The notes under the pieces were generated by a model that saw only the letters and a list, made by a program, of their open reading frames with translations, was not told where the DNA came from and did not search any database. 64,000 nucleotides of DNA from an uncultured Myxococcales bacterium (lineage in GTDB: Bacteria; Myxococcota_A; UBA9042; DTJE01): contig CALJUR010000080.1 of NCBI GenBank assembly GCA_937975765.1, positions 1 to 64,000 of the forward strand, read 5' to 3'. This document shows positions 1 to 7,847 of this stretch, piece by piece. Position 1 is the stretch's first letter, and each line of letters starts with the position of its first letter. The position numbers and the translations under genes were made by a program.

Positions 1-54
1 AGGAAGACCGACGGCATCTGGTGGGCCGAGGCCGCCCTGTCCCTGGTCTTCTAG
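1..54 (+). CDS. C-terminal end of an upstream protein, possible outer-membrane barrel (partial)
   Basis: The window opens inside a reading frame of 17 codons ending at a TAG stop. The tail finishes in Leu-Ser-Leu-Val-Phe; alternating hydrophobic residues and a terminal Phe are typical of the last strand of Gram-negative outer-membrane beta-barrels. The AGGAGG ribosome-binding site of the next gene overlaps this stop codon, so the two are probably one operon. The assignment as a barrel is inference from very few residues. Confidence 0.45.
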   Translation, partial: RKTDGIWWAEAALSLVF

Positions 55-67
55 GAGGAAAACGGCG

Positions 68-1672
68 ATGAAGCGGATCGGTCGGTCCTGGATCGCTGCG
101 CTGGTCCTGGCGTGCGCGTGCGGCGGCAACGGGGGGACGGGCGGGGATGCCGGCCCGGACGGCGACGCGGCCGGCGAAGTGGCGGACGTCGCGATCGCGG
201 ACGAGGACTCGGACCCGGCGGCCGACGAACCGGGGTCCTCGGACCTGACGGGGGAGACCGGGGAGGTCGTCCAGGAGGCGCCCGTGCAGGCCGGCGTCGG
301 GATGGCGAACATCGACCCCGACTTCGAGCCGTTCACGGACACCAACGACAACCACGTGTGGGACCCGGGCGAGCCGTTCGTGGATCGCAACGACAACAAG
401 CGGCTGGACACCCTGTGGATCGGCGGGTTCGGCGTCCGCCAGCCCACCGGCACGCACGACCCGCTGACCGCGCGGGCGGTGGCGCTGCGGCTGCACGGCG
501 AAACGTACGTGTTCGCGGCGCTGGACACCCTGGGCTTCGGGATGAAGCGGGTCGTCGCGGTCAAGGAGCGCGTCGTGGCCGCCCTGGGCGCCACCGCGAT
601 CGACCCGGACCGCCTGTTCATCGCCAGCATCCACACCCACCAGGCCCCGGACACGATCGGGGTGTTCGCGCCCGACAGCCAGGCGGGCTGGGACGAGGCG
701 TACCTGCAGCACGTGGTGGACGGCGCCGTGTCCAGCATCCTGGCCGCCGTGGGCGACCTGCGCCCCGCGCACCTCCGGGTCGCGAATGCCGACGGCACCG
801 GCCTGGTGCGCGACATCCGGTCGCCGGAGATCCTGGACCCGTACATCGGCATCCTGCAGGCGGTCGACGCCACCAGCGGCACGCCGATCGCGACGATGGC
901 GACGATCTCGAACCACCCCGAGGCCGCCTGGGGCGACAACACCCTGATCTCGGCCGATTTCCCTTACTACCTCCGCACGAAACTCGAGGCGGACCTGGGC
1001 GGCATGGCGGTGTACCTGTCCGCGGACCAGGGCCTGATGCAGACCCCGACCGAGATCGCCCCCGAGGGGTTCGAACGGGCGCAGGCGATCGGCGAGGCAT
1101 ACGCGACGCGGATCGCGGCCGCCCTGGCCACGGCGGCGACCCTTCCCGACACGGACGTCGCGCCGACGTTCGGCATGGCCGCGACGACCGTGCCGCTGGA
1201 GAACTTCGGCCTGGCGGCGCTGGTGCTGGCGGACATCGCGGACGGGTACCGGGACTACGTGTACCAGGAGGACACGGGGCCCTGCTCCGAGATGGGCTGC
1301 ATGGACCTGCCGCACCCCGTGCTGCGGCTGGGCGACCGGCTGACGATCCTGTGCGTCCCGGCCGAGGTGACCCCCGAACTGGTGATCGGCGGCATCGCGG
1401 CGCCGACCGAGTACGCCAGCCAGTTCCCGGACGCGCCGCCCGAGCCGATCGTGGCGGACCACCTGGCGACGCCGGACCGCTTCTTCATCGGCCTGTGCGG
1501 GTCCGACGTGGGCTACCTGTACCCGAAGATCACCACCAACCTGGACGCGGTGTACGACCAGCAGAACGGCCCGGGGCCGGGGTGCGCCGGGGTGTTCCTG
1601 GCCGGGCTGGAGGCGCTGCTGGACCAGGTCAACGGGCAGGCCGGTGCGCGCGCGGAGGAAGGGACGCGATGA
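68..1672 (+). CDS. Neutral-ceramidase-like secreted lipoprotein hydrolase
   Basis: The 534-residue product has a short signal peptide ending near Leu-Ala-Cys and an Asp/Ala/Glu-rich spacer to about residue 75, so it is probably a lipoprotein. The body looks like the N-terminal domain of neutral/alkaline ceramidases: an early Gly-x-Gly region, a His-Thr-His pair (H189 and H191 in IHTHQAPD) suited to metal binding, and a later LSADQG stretch. A segment near residues 90-112 (DTNDNHVWDPGEPF, then DRNDNKRLD) looks like paired calcium-binding loops. Family members hydrolyse the amide bond of ceramide using zinc. Substrate is not proven, but the endoglycoceramidase-like gene two places downstream makes a sphingolipid role attractive. 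AGGAGG lies 10 bases before the ATG. The stop overlaps the next start (ATGA). Confidence 0.6.
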   Translation: MKRIGRSWIAALVLACACGGNGGTGGDAGPDGDAAGEVADVAIADEDSDPAADEPGSSDLTGETGEVVQEAPVQAGVGMANIDPDFEPFTDTNDNHVWDPGEPFVDRNDNKRLDTLWIGGFGVRQPTGTHDPLTARAVALRLHGETYVFAALDTLGFGMKRVVAVKERVVAALGATAIDPDRLFIASIHTHQAPDTIGVFAPDSQAGWDEAYLQHVVDGAVSSILAAVGDLRPAHLRVANADGTGLVRDIRSPEILDPYIGILQAVDATSGTPIATMATISNHPEAAWGDNTLISADFPYYLRTKLEADLGGMAVYLSADQGLMQTPTEIAPEGFERAQAIGEAYATRIAAALATAATLPDTDVAPTFGMAATTVPLENFGLAALVLADIADGYRDYVYQEDTGPCSEMGCMDLPHPVLRLGDRLTILCVPAEVTPELVIGGIAAPTEYASQFPDAPPEPIVADHLATPDRFFIGLCGSDVGYLYPKITTNLDAVYDQQNGPGPGCAGVFLAGLEALLDQVNGQAGARAEEGTR

Positions 1673-3264
1673 GGACACGGGGATGCGCGACCCTGCTGGC
1701 CCTGGCGCTGGCGGGAGCCTGGGCCTGCGGAACGGGCGACCCGTCCGGCGACGACGCGACGGCGGCGCCGGACACGGCGGACGCCGCCGACGGGGTGGAC
1801 GAGACCGGGTCGACGGATGCGGCCGAGACGCCCGACGCGTCCCCGCCGGGCCCGCCCCGGCTGCACGCCGAGGGCACCCGGATCGTGGACGCGAACGGGC
1901 AGGAGGTGGTGCTGCACGGCGCGAACCTGGGCGGCTGGCTGTTCCACGAGACGTGGATCACGCTGGTCGGCCAGGCCACCCACGGCGCGCTGTACGAGGC
2001 CGCGGTCGAGGCCGGCGTCGCGGAGCCGGTGCTGGAGGCGATGCGGGCCGCCGGCCCCGGGTACGGAACGGACCGGGCCGTGGTGCAGGTGTGCCCGGGC
2101 AACGGGGACGAGTGGATCGCCCGGTTGAAGCCGGAACTGGAGTCGCGCGTGGACGCCGCGACGGCGAAGGCCCTGCTGGACGGCCTGGCGGCACAGCCCG
2201 CGCTGTGCGACGACGCGGACCTCGGGCTGCGGAAGGTGCTGGCCGACCGCTTCGGCACCGACGGCCGGGACGAACTGCTGAACGCCTTCCAGGGCGCCTG
2301 GCTGGCCGAGTCGGACATCGCCTGGCTGGCCTCGCAGGGCTTCAACGTCGTGCGGGTGCCGATCGGCTACCGATCGCTGGTCCGCGGGGCCGACGCGGAC
2401 GCCCCGCAGGCGCTGGACTTCAACCCCCTGGCCGAGAAGCGCCTGCTGGACCTGCTGGACTGGTGCCGCGCGCACGGCGTGTACGCGGTCGTCGACATCC
2501 AGGAGGCCCCCGGCGGGCAGAACTCGTACTCGGGCACCTCCGGCCTGTATGCGAACCCGCACATGCAGGACCTGACCGTCCTCTTGTGGGAGCACCTGTC
2601 CGGCCTGCTGAAGGACCGGGACGAGGTCGCGGCCTACAGCCTGCTGGCCGAGCCCTACGGCGCGCCCGACGCCGCCGCCCGCGACGCGATGTACGACCGC
2701 CTGGTGAAGGCGATCCGCGCGAAGGCCGACGACCACCTGTGCGTGATCCACGACGGGTTCATGGGGATGGACTCGCTGCCCGTGCCCTCCACGCTCGGCT
2801 GGACCGACGTCGTGTACTCGACGCACCTGTTCGAGTGGACGACCACCTCCTACGACGGCTACCGGTTCCTGTTCGAGGGGGTGTACGGGCCCACGTTCAC
2901 GGAGGCGCAGGCGAGGCAGGGGGTGCCCTACTACATCGGCAGCTTCTCGACCTTCCTGGACGAGGACTGGGCGTACGACGCGGCCGGGCTGGCGGCCTGG
3001 TGGATGGGGCAGAACGGGTGGTCCTGGTCGCTGTGGACGTACAAGCGGCCCGACGACCCCGTCAGCGCGATGGTCTTCGGCTTCTCGACCTCGTGGGGGC
3101 TGCGCGGAAGGCTGGCCGGGGACTTCGCGCGGCCGGACCCGTACCACGACGACTTCGCGACCCTGAAGGCACGGTTCGAGGCCTACGCGGGGATGGTGGT
3201 GGACCCGAACCCGGCGCTGCTGGCAAAACTGAAGGATCCGCGGCCGCGCGACGACGCGGAGTGA
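1669..3264 (+). CDS. GH5-fold lipoprotein, probably catalytically inactive
   Basis: The 531-residue product has a signal peptide with a Cys near residue 20 and an acidic spacer to about residue 60. From residue 79 it follows the GH5 exo-1,3-glucanase type pattern: VVLHGANLGGWLF, then FNVVRVPIGY (residues 225-234) and an APGGQN loop (280-285). The expected catalytic residues are missing. The usual Asn-Glu-Pro acid/base motif reads Ala-Glu-Pro (A327, E328) and the usual Gly-Glu nucleophile motif reads IGSFS, with Ser425 where Glu is expected. The histidine normally found in the DLHGAPG loop is Gln. The fold is clear, but activity as a standard retaining glycosidase is doubtful; a carbohydrate-binding role is possible. 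The start is fixed by the ATGA overlap with the preceding gene. Confidence 0.75.
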   Translation: MRTRGCATLLALALAGAWACGTGDPSGDDATAAPDTADAADGVDETGSTDAAETPDASPPGPPRLHAEGTRIVDANGQEVVLHGANLGGWLFHETWITLVGQATHGALYEAAVEAGVAEPVLEAMRAAGPGYGTDRAVVQVCPGNGDEWIARLKPELESRVDAATAKALLDGLAAQPALCDDADLGLRKVLADRFGTDGRDELLNAFQGAWLAESDIAWLASQGFNVVRVPIGYRSLVRGADADAPQALDFNPLAEKRLLDLLDWCRAHGVYAVVDIQEAPGGQNSYSGTSGLYANPHMQDLTVLLWEHLSGLLKDRDEVAAYSLLAEPYGAPDAAARDAMYDRLVKAIRAKADDHLCVIHDGFMGMDSLPVPSTLGWTDVVYSTHLFEWTTTSYDGYRFLFEGVYGPTFTEAQARQGVPYYIGSFSTFLDEDWAYDAAGLAAWWMGQNGWSWSLWTYKRPDDPVSAMVFGFSTSWGLRGRLAGDFARPDPYHDDFATLKARFEAYAGMVVDPNPALLAKLKDPRPRDDAE

Positions 3265-3286
3265 CGGGACCGGACGGGAGGACGGG

Positions 3287-6238
3287 ATGAGACGCGCGCT
3301 GACGGCGCTGGTCCTGCTGCTGGCGACGGGGAGTGCCTGCAAGGGCGACCCGCCACCGCCCGCGCCGGGACCGCGCGCGACGCCGACCATCGACGGCCCG
3401 TACCTGCGCGACGACCGGGGCCGCTACCTGGGCCTGCACGGCGTGAACGCGTCGGGCGAGTCGAAGGTGCCGGCCTGGCGGACGGTGGACGGCGTTCCGC
3501 AGCCCTTCCGGCAGTCGCACCTGCTGGAATCGCCGCTGATCGGCGTGCCCAGCTTCGTCGGCCGGCCGTTCCCGCTGGACGACGGCTGGAAGCCCGGCGA
3601 CGGGATCGAGGCGATGGACCGGCACCTGGGGCGCGTCCGGACCGCCATCCGCGAACTGCGGGACGCGGGGTTCGACTCGATCCGGCTGGTCATCCTGTGG
3701 GAAGGCATCGAGCCGGTCCGGCGCGGCACCTACGACGCCGAGTACCTGCACTACCTGCGCAGGGTGGTCGAGATCGCCGGCGAGCACGGCATCTACGTGC
3801 TGCTGGACTTCCACCAGGACATGGTCAGCCGCTACCTGACGGTGCGCTTCAACGACCGGCCGACCGTGCTGCAGGACGGGAAGGAGGTCGCGGTCGACCC
3901 GTGGGGCGTCGAGAACCAGGTGCTGTCGCTGTTCCCGCCCTACACCGACGCGGTGCGCGGCGACGGCATGCCGAAGTGGGCCGTCCAGACCTGCCTGCCC
4001 GAGAAGGACATGCGGCCGTCGAACCCCTGGTGGGGCACGCCGCGCAACGTGTCGGGCTTCGACCCGCTGATGCTGTGCAAGGCGTACTCCGTGTACCAGA
4101 TGGTGTCGGGCGAGGAACCGGACGCCCTGGTGCAGGTGGCGTGCCGCACGCTGGACCCGTCGGACCCGGCGTACGACCCGGTGGATGGTCGATCGTCGGT
4201 CTGCGCGGCGGTCCAGCAGATGTCGGACGAGGACCTGGCGCCCTGGCTGAAGAAGATCGCGGCCTTCGCGTGCCAGGACCCGGCCCCGCAGTTCGAGGCC
4301 CACCAGAGCACCGACCAGTTGCCGTTCTCGCAGTGGAGCAACGTGGCGATCGTGTCGCTGGACGTGGACCGCGCGACCGCCGCCTTCTTCGGGTCCGACC
4401 GGGTGCTGCCGGGCCTGTACGCGAAGGAGTGCCGGGACCCCGGCGCGAACCCGCACGACCTGTACGGCTGCCGGGACGTCGTGCTGCCGACCCACGCGGT
4501 CTGCCGCGCCGCCGGGAGGGAGACCTGGGAGGTCGAGGGCTGCCCGCCGGGCGACCTGCGCGAGGAGTACTGGACCGTCAAGGACTACCTGCAGGAGGCG
4601 TACGCGGGGTCCTGGGAGGCGCTGATCGAGGCGCTGAAGACCGGCCCGCGGCCGGCGACGGGACCCGATACCCGGAAGGTGCTGCCGAACGTGATCGGCT
4701 ACGACATCGCCAACGAGCCGGTCGGCCACGTGACGGGGCTGCTGCTGGCGAACCTGCCGCTGGCGGCGGGAGTGGACCGGCTGGTGCTGGAGAACCTGGC
4801 GAAGTCGATCACCGACGACCCGGTGACGTCGCAGGCCATCGCGGACCTGGTGCCCGCGCTGTCGCTGGTGCCGGACCTGCCGGCGGTGCCGGAGGAACCC
4901 GAGGCCCCCGTGGCGCCGGCGACGCCGGACTGCACGGGCATGGACGCCGACAGTTGCAGCGTGCTGCAGACGATGTACCGGATCGCCCTGGACGGGTACC
5001 AGGCCGACCGGGCGGCGTACGACGCCGAGATGGCGGCCTGGCCGGCGGCGAAGGAGGCGGCGGAGGCCGAACGCGCGCGGCTGCTGCGGCAGTGGGGCCT
5101 GGAGTGGGACTCGCCCGCCAGCGCCCGGCCGGCGGAGGCGGAGGCGGGCGGGACCGTCGCGAACCGGACCGATCTGGCCGGCCTGCTGGACTTCGCGACG
5201 CTGTTCGACTACGGGTACCTGCGCCCGTTCCACCGGCGGATCGGGCTGCGGATCCTGAAGGCCGACCCCGGCGCCCTGCTGTTCCTGGGAGGCTCGCTGA
5301 GCCTGGGCGAGATCCTGGGCGGCATCACGGCCCCCGTGCGCGGCATCCCGACGCCGGACGGCCTGGAGGGGCGCGTCGTCTGGACGCCGCACTTCTACAC
5401 CGACATCTACCCGTTCATCGGGTTCAACCAGCCGCCGCGCGACTTCCAGGTCGAGGAACTGAGGTACCGGGACTACACCGACGGCATCCGGTCGGCGGCG
5501 CAGTGGGCGGTGGACTGGATGGGCAACGCGCCCGTGGTCTTCGGCGAGTTCGGGTCCTACTTCAACCTGGGCGGCATCGAGAAGGCGATGTCCCTGGGCT
5601 ACCCGCTGACGGCGAACATCCTGGACAACAACTACGAGGTCTTCGAGCAGCAGATGCTGTCGCGCATGGTGTGGTGCCTGTCCCTGGGCAACGATGCGCG
5701 GTTCGGGGACCAGTGGAACAAGGAGGACTTCAGCATCCGGGGACCGGCGGTGCGGGACGCGGACGGCCACGTGACCGATCCCGGGCCCTGGCGCGCGGCC
5801 GAGTCGTGGGCGCGACCCCATGCGAAGGCACTCGCCGGTCGGCCGATCTCGACGCACTACTACTCGCCGCTGCACTACTACGACCCGCGCAAGGGCATCC
5901 CGGACCCGTACGGGGAGTTCGAGGTGCGCTATGCCGCGAAGGAGGTCGCCGCGCCGACCGAGATCTCGATCCCGGAGGTCCGGGTCCCGGCAACGGGCGC
6001 GGACGGCAGCGTGACCGAGCGCGTCCTGCCCTACCCCGACGGCTTCTACGTGTGGCTGTCCGACGGGTTCGCCCGGTACGACCCGGAACGGCACGTGCTG
6101 TACCACCACCCGACCGACGACGCGCCGGGTGCGGAACACTGGGTGCGCATCCGACCGCCGCGGGAAGGGGCCCGCGAGGACGGCTGGCAGTACTTCTTCC
6201 TGGGCGACCAGGCGAGGGTCGGGACGAACCTGGACTGA
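3287..6238 (+). CDS. Endoglycoceramidase-like GH5 glycoside hydrolase, lipoprotein
   Basis: The 983-residue product is exported as a lipoprotein (Cys18 in TGSACKG). It resembles endoglycoceramidase-type GH5 enzymes, which cut the bond between glycan and ceramide. Matching segments are YLGLHGVNASGESK, the DFHQDMVSRY loop at 174-183, the acid/base motif ANEPVGH (Glu477) and the nucleophile motif VFGEFGSY (Glu754). The two catalytic glutamates are 277 residues apart, more than usual, because of an inserted Pro/Glu/Ala-rich region (about 525-640). A long Cys-containing insert also lies between residues 185 and 430. The C-terminal part (about 830-983) looks like a beta-sandwich. It starts 22 bases after its neighbour, behind a GGACGGGAGG ribosome-binding region. 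Exact substrate is inferred. Confidence 0.7.
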   Translation: MRRALTALVLLLATGSACKGDPPPPAPGPRATPTIDGPYLRDDRGRYLGLHGVNASGESKVPAWRTVDGVPQPFRQSHLLESPLIGVPSFVGRPFPLDDGWKPGDGIEAMDRHLGRVRTAIRELRDAGFDSIRLVILWEGIEPVRRGTYDAEYLHYLRRVVEIAGEHGIYVLLDFHQDMVSRYLTVRFNDRPTVLQDGKEVAVDPWGVENQVLSLFPPYTDAVRGDGMPKWAVQTCLPEKDMRPSNPWWGTPRNVSGFDPLMLCKAYSVYQMVSGEEPDALVQVACRTLDPSDPAYDPVDGRSSVCAAVQQMSDEDLAPWLKKIAAFACQDPAPQFEAHQSTDQLPFSQWSNVAIVSLDVDRATAAFFGSDRVLPGLYAKECRDPGANPHDLYGCRDVVLPTHAVCRAAGRETWEVEGCPPGDLREEYWTVKDYLQEAYAGSWEALIEALKTGPRPATGPDTRKVLPNVIGYDIANEPVGHVTGLLLANLPLAAGVDRLVLENLAKSITDDPVTSQAIADLVPALSLVPDLPAVPEEPEAPVAPATPDCTGMDADSCSVLQTMYRIALDGYQADRAAYDAEMAAWPAAKEAAEAERARLLRQWGLEWDSPASARPAEAEAGGTVANRTDLAGLLDFATLFDYGYLRPFHRRIGLRILKADPGALLFLGGSLSLGEILGGITAPVRGIPTPDGLEGRVVWTPHFYTDIYPFIGFNQPPRDFQVEELRYRDYTDGIRSAAQWAVDWMGNAPVVFGEFGSYFNLGGIEKAMSLGYPLTANILDNNYEVFEQQMLSRMVWCLSLGNDARFGDQWNKEDFSIRGPAVRDADGHVTDPGPWRAAESWARPHAKALAGRPISTHYYSPLHYYDPRKGIPDPYGEFEVRYAAKEVAAPTEISIPEVRVPATGADGSVTERVLPYPDGFYVWLSDGFARYDPERHVLYHHPTDDAPGAEHWVRIRPPREGAREDGWQYFFLGDQARVGTNLD

Positions 6239-6289
6239 GGCCGGGCGACGGCCAGGCGCCCGTCGCGTGCCAGCCGATCCGGAGGGGAC

Positions 6290-7825
6290 ATGAGGAATCG
6301 ACCCGACCGGGCCCTGGCGGCCCTGGTCCTGGCCCTGGCCGCGGGATTCGCGGCCTGCGGCACGGGGAACGGCAACCCGGCCGACGACGCGGCGACCGGG
6401 GGGGACGAGGCGGTGACGCCGGACGCGGCGGAGACCGCGGAGCCCCAGGACGCCATCGACGATCCGGATGCCGCGGACGCCGCGGAGGTCCCGGCCGCCC
6501 CGGTCTGCCGGGCCCGGGTCCACGGGGCCGCGGGCGACGGCACGACGCTGGACACCGCGGCGATCCAGGCCGCCGTCGACGCCTGCGCGGGCACGGGGGG
6601 CACGGTGCTGCTGGAGGCCGGCACGTACTATTCGGGCACGATCGTCCTGAAGTCCGGCTTGACCTTCCGCCTGGAGGCCGGCGCGACGCTGCTGGGCTCG
6701 CAGGCGCGCGAGGACTGGACCGGCCCCGGCCTGCTGATCGCGGAGGGGGCCCAGGACCTGGTCGTCGAAGGCCCCGGAACGATCGACGGCAACGGCCTGT
6801 TCTGGTGGACGAACCTGCTGGTCGGCGAGGACCACTGGCGCCCCGAGCGGCTGGTGCGGCTGACCGACTGCCGGCGGGTCACGATCCGCGACCTGTTCCT
6901 GACCCAGTCCCCCAAGTGGACGCTGCACCTGCTGCACAGCGACGACGTGCTGGTGGATGGCGTCCGGATCCGGAACATGGTGGGCGACACCATCACCAGC
7001 CCCAACACGGACGGCATCGACATCGACGCCTGCCGCCGGGTCGAGGTGAGGCGCTGCGACATCGAGACCGGCGACGACTGCATCGTGCTGAAGAACGGCA
7101 CGGAGGGCTGGCGGCGCGAGTCGTACGACATCCGGGTCCACCACTGCACCTGCGCCGCCTGGGCCAACGGCTTCAAGATCGGCACCCGCCCCGGCATGGA
7201 CGTGCACGGCGTGGTCTTCGAGGACTCGGTCATCCAGGCGACCGTGGATTCGCTGCCCGGAACCCGCGTGATGGGCGGCCTGACGCTGGTGTCCGACGAC
7301 GGCGCGAAGGTCTATGACATCACCGCGCGTAACCTGCACATGAAGGCCGTGCAGGCGCCCTTCCTGCTGCGGGTGCAGGAACGGGACCTGGGGGACGAGG
7401 AGGGCGGCCGGATCACGCAGGCCGGGCAACTGTACGACGTGACCATCCGCGACGTGACGGTGGACGACTGCGCGCTGCCCGGCATGATCCTGGGGATCCC
7501 CGGTCACCCGGTCGGCAGCGTCACGATCGAGAACGTGTCCGTCACCAGCAGCGAAGGAGGCTCGGTCGCGGACCGCGAGGCCGACCCGGGCGAGCGCAAC
7601 CTGGAGTACCCGGACGCCCCGTACTTCGACACGATGCCGGCATTCGGGGTGTTCGCGCGGCACGTGGAAGGACCGCTGGTGTTGCGGCCCACCGTCTCGT
7701 TCGCGTCGTCGGCGCCGTCCGAGGGGCGGGCCGCGGTCGTGCTGGAGGACGTGGCGCAGCGGGACCTGTCGGGAATCGCGGCCGGCGCCGAGGTGGTGGA
7801 CCGGGACGCGGCCACCGGCCCCTGA
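6290..7825 (+). CDS. GH28-like (polygalacturonase fold) lipoprotein
   Basis: The 511-residue product has a signal peptide (Cys near 24) and an acidic spacer to about residue 70. A right-handed parallel beta-helix follows, opening with the pectate-lyase-superfamily pattern GDGTTLDTAAIQAAVDAC. GH28 signatures are present at NTDGID (Asp241) and TGDDC (Asp262, Asp263). The usual Gly-His-Gly element is replaced by a NGFKIGTR segment, so the canonical His is absent; that arrangement resembles a divergent GH28 subgroup rather than classical pectinases. It probably acts on an acidic or branched polysaccharide at the cell surface, but the substrate cannot be read from the sequence. The ATG follows a GGAGGGG site. 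Confidence 0.7.
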   Translation: MRNRPDRALAALVLALAAGFAACGTGNGNPADDAATGGDEAVTPDAAETAEPQDAIDDPDAADAAEVPAAPVCRARVHGAAGDGTTLDTAAIQAAVDACAGTGGTVLLEAGTYYSGTIVLKSGLTFRLEAGATLLGSQAREDWTGPGLLIAEGAQDLVVEGPGTIDGNGLFWWTNLLVGEDHWRPERLVRLTDCRRVTIRDLFLTQSPKWTLHLLHSDDVLVDGVRIRNMVGDTITSPNTDGIDIDACRRVEVRRCDIETGDDCIVLKNGTEGWRRESYDIRVHHCTCAAWANGFKIGTRPGMDVHGVVFEDSVIQATVDSLPGTRVMGGLTLVSDDGAKVYDITARNLHMKAVQAPFLLRVQERDLGDEEGGRITQAGQLYDVTIRDVTVDDCALPGMILGIPGHPVGSVTIENVSVTSSEGGSVADREADPGERNLEYPDAPYFDTMPAFGVFARHVEGPLVLRPTVSFASSAPSEGRAAVVLEDVAQRDLSGIAAGAEVVDRDAATGP

Positions 7826-7847
7826 TCCCCCGGGCGGGAGGACCCCC

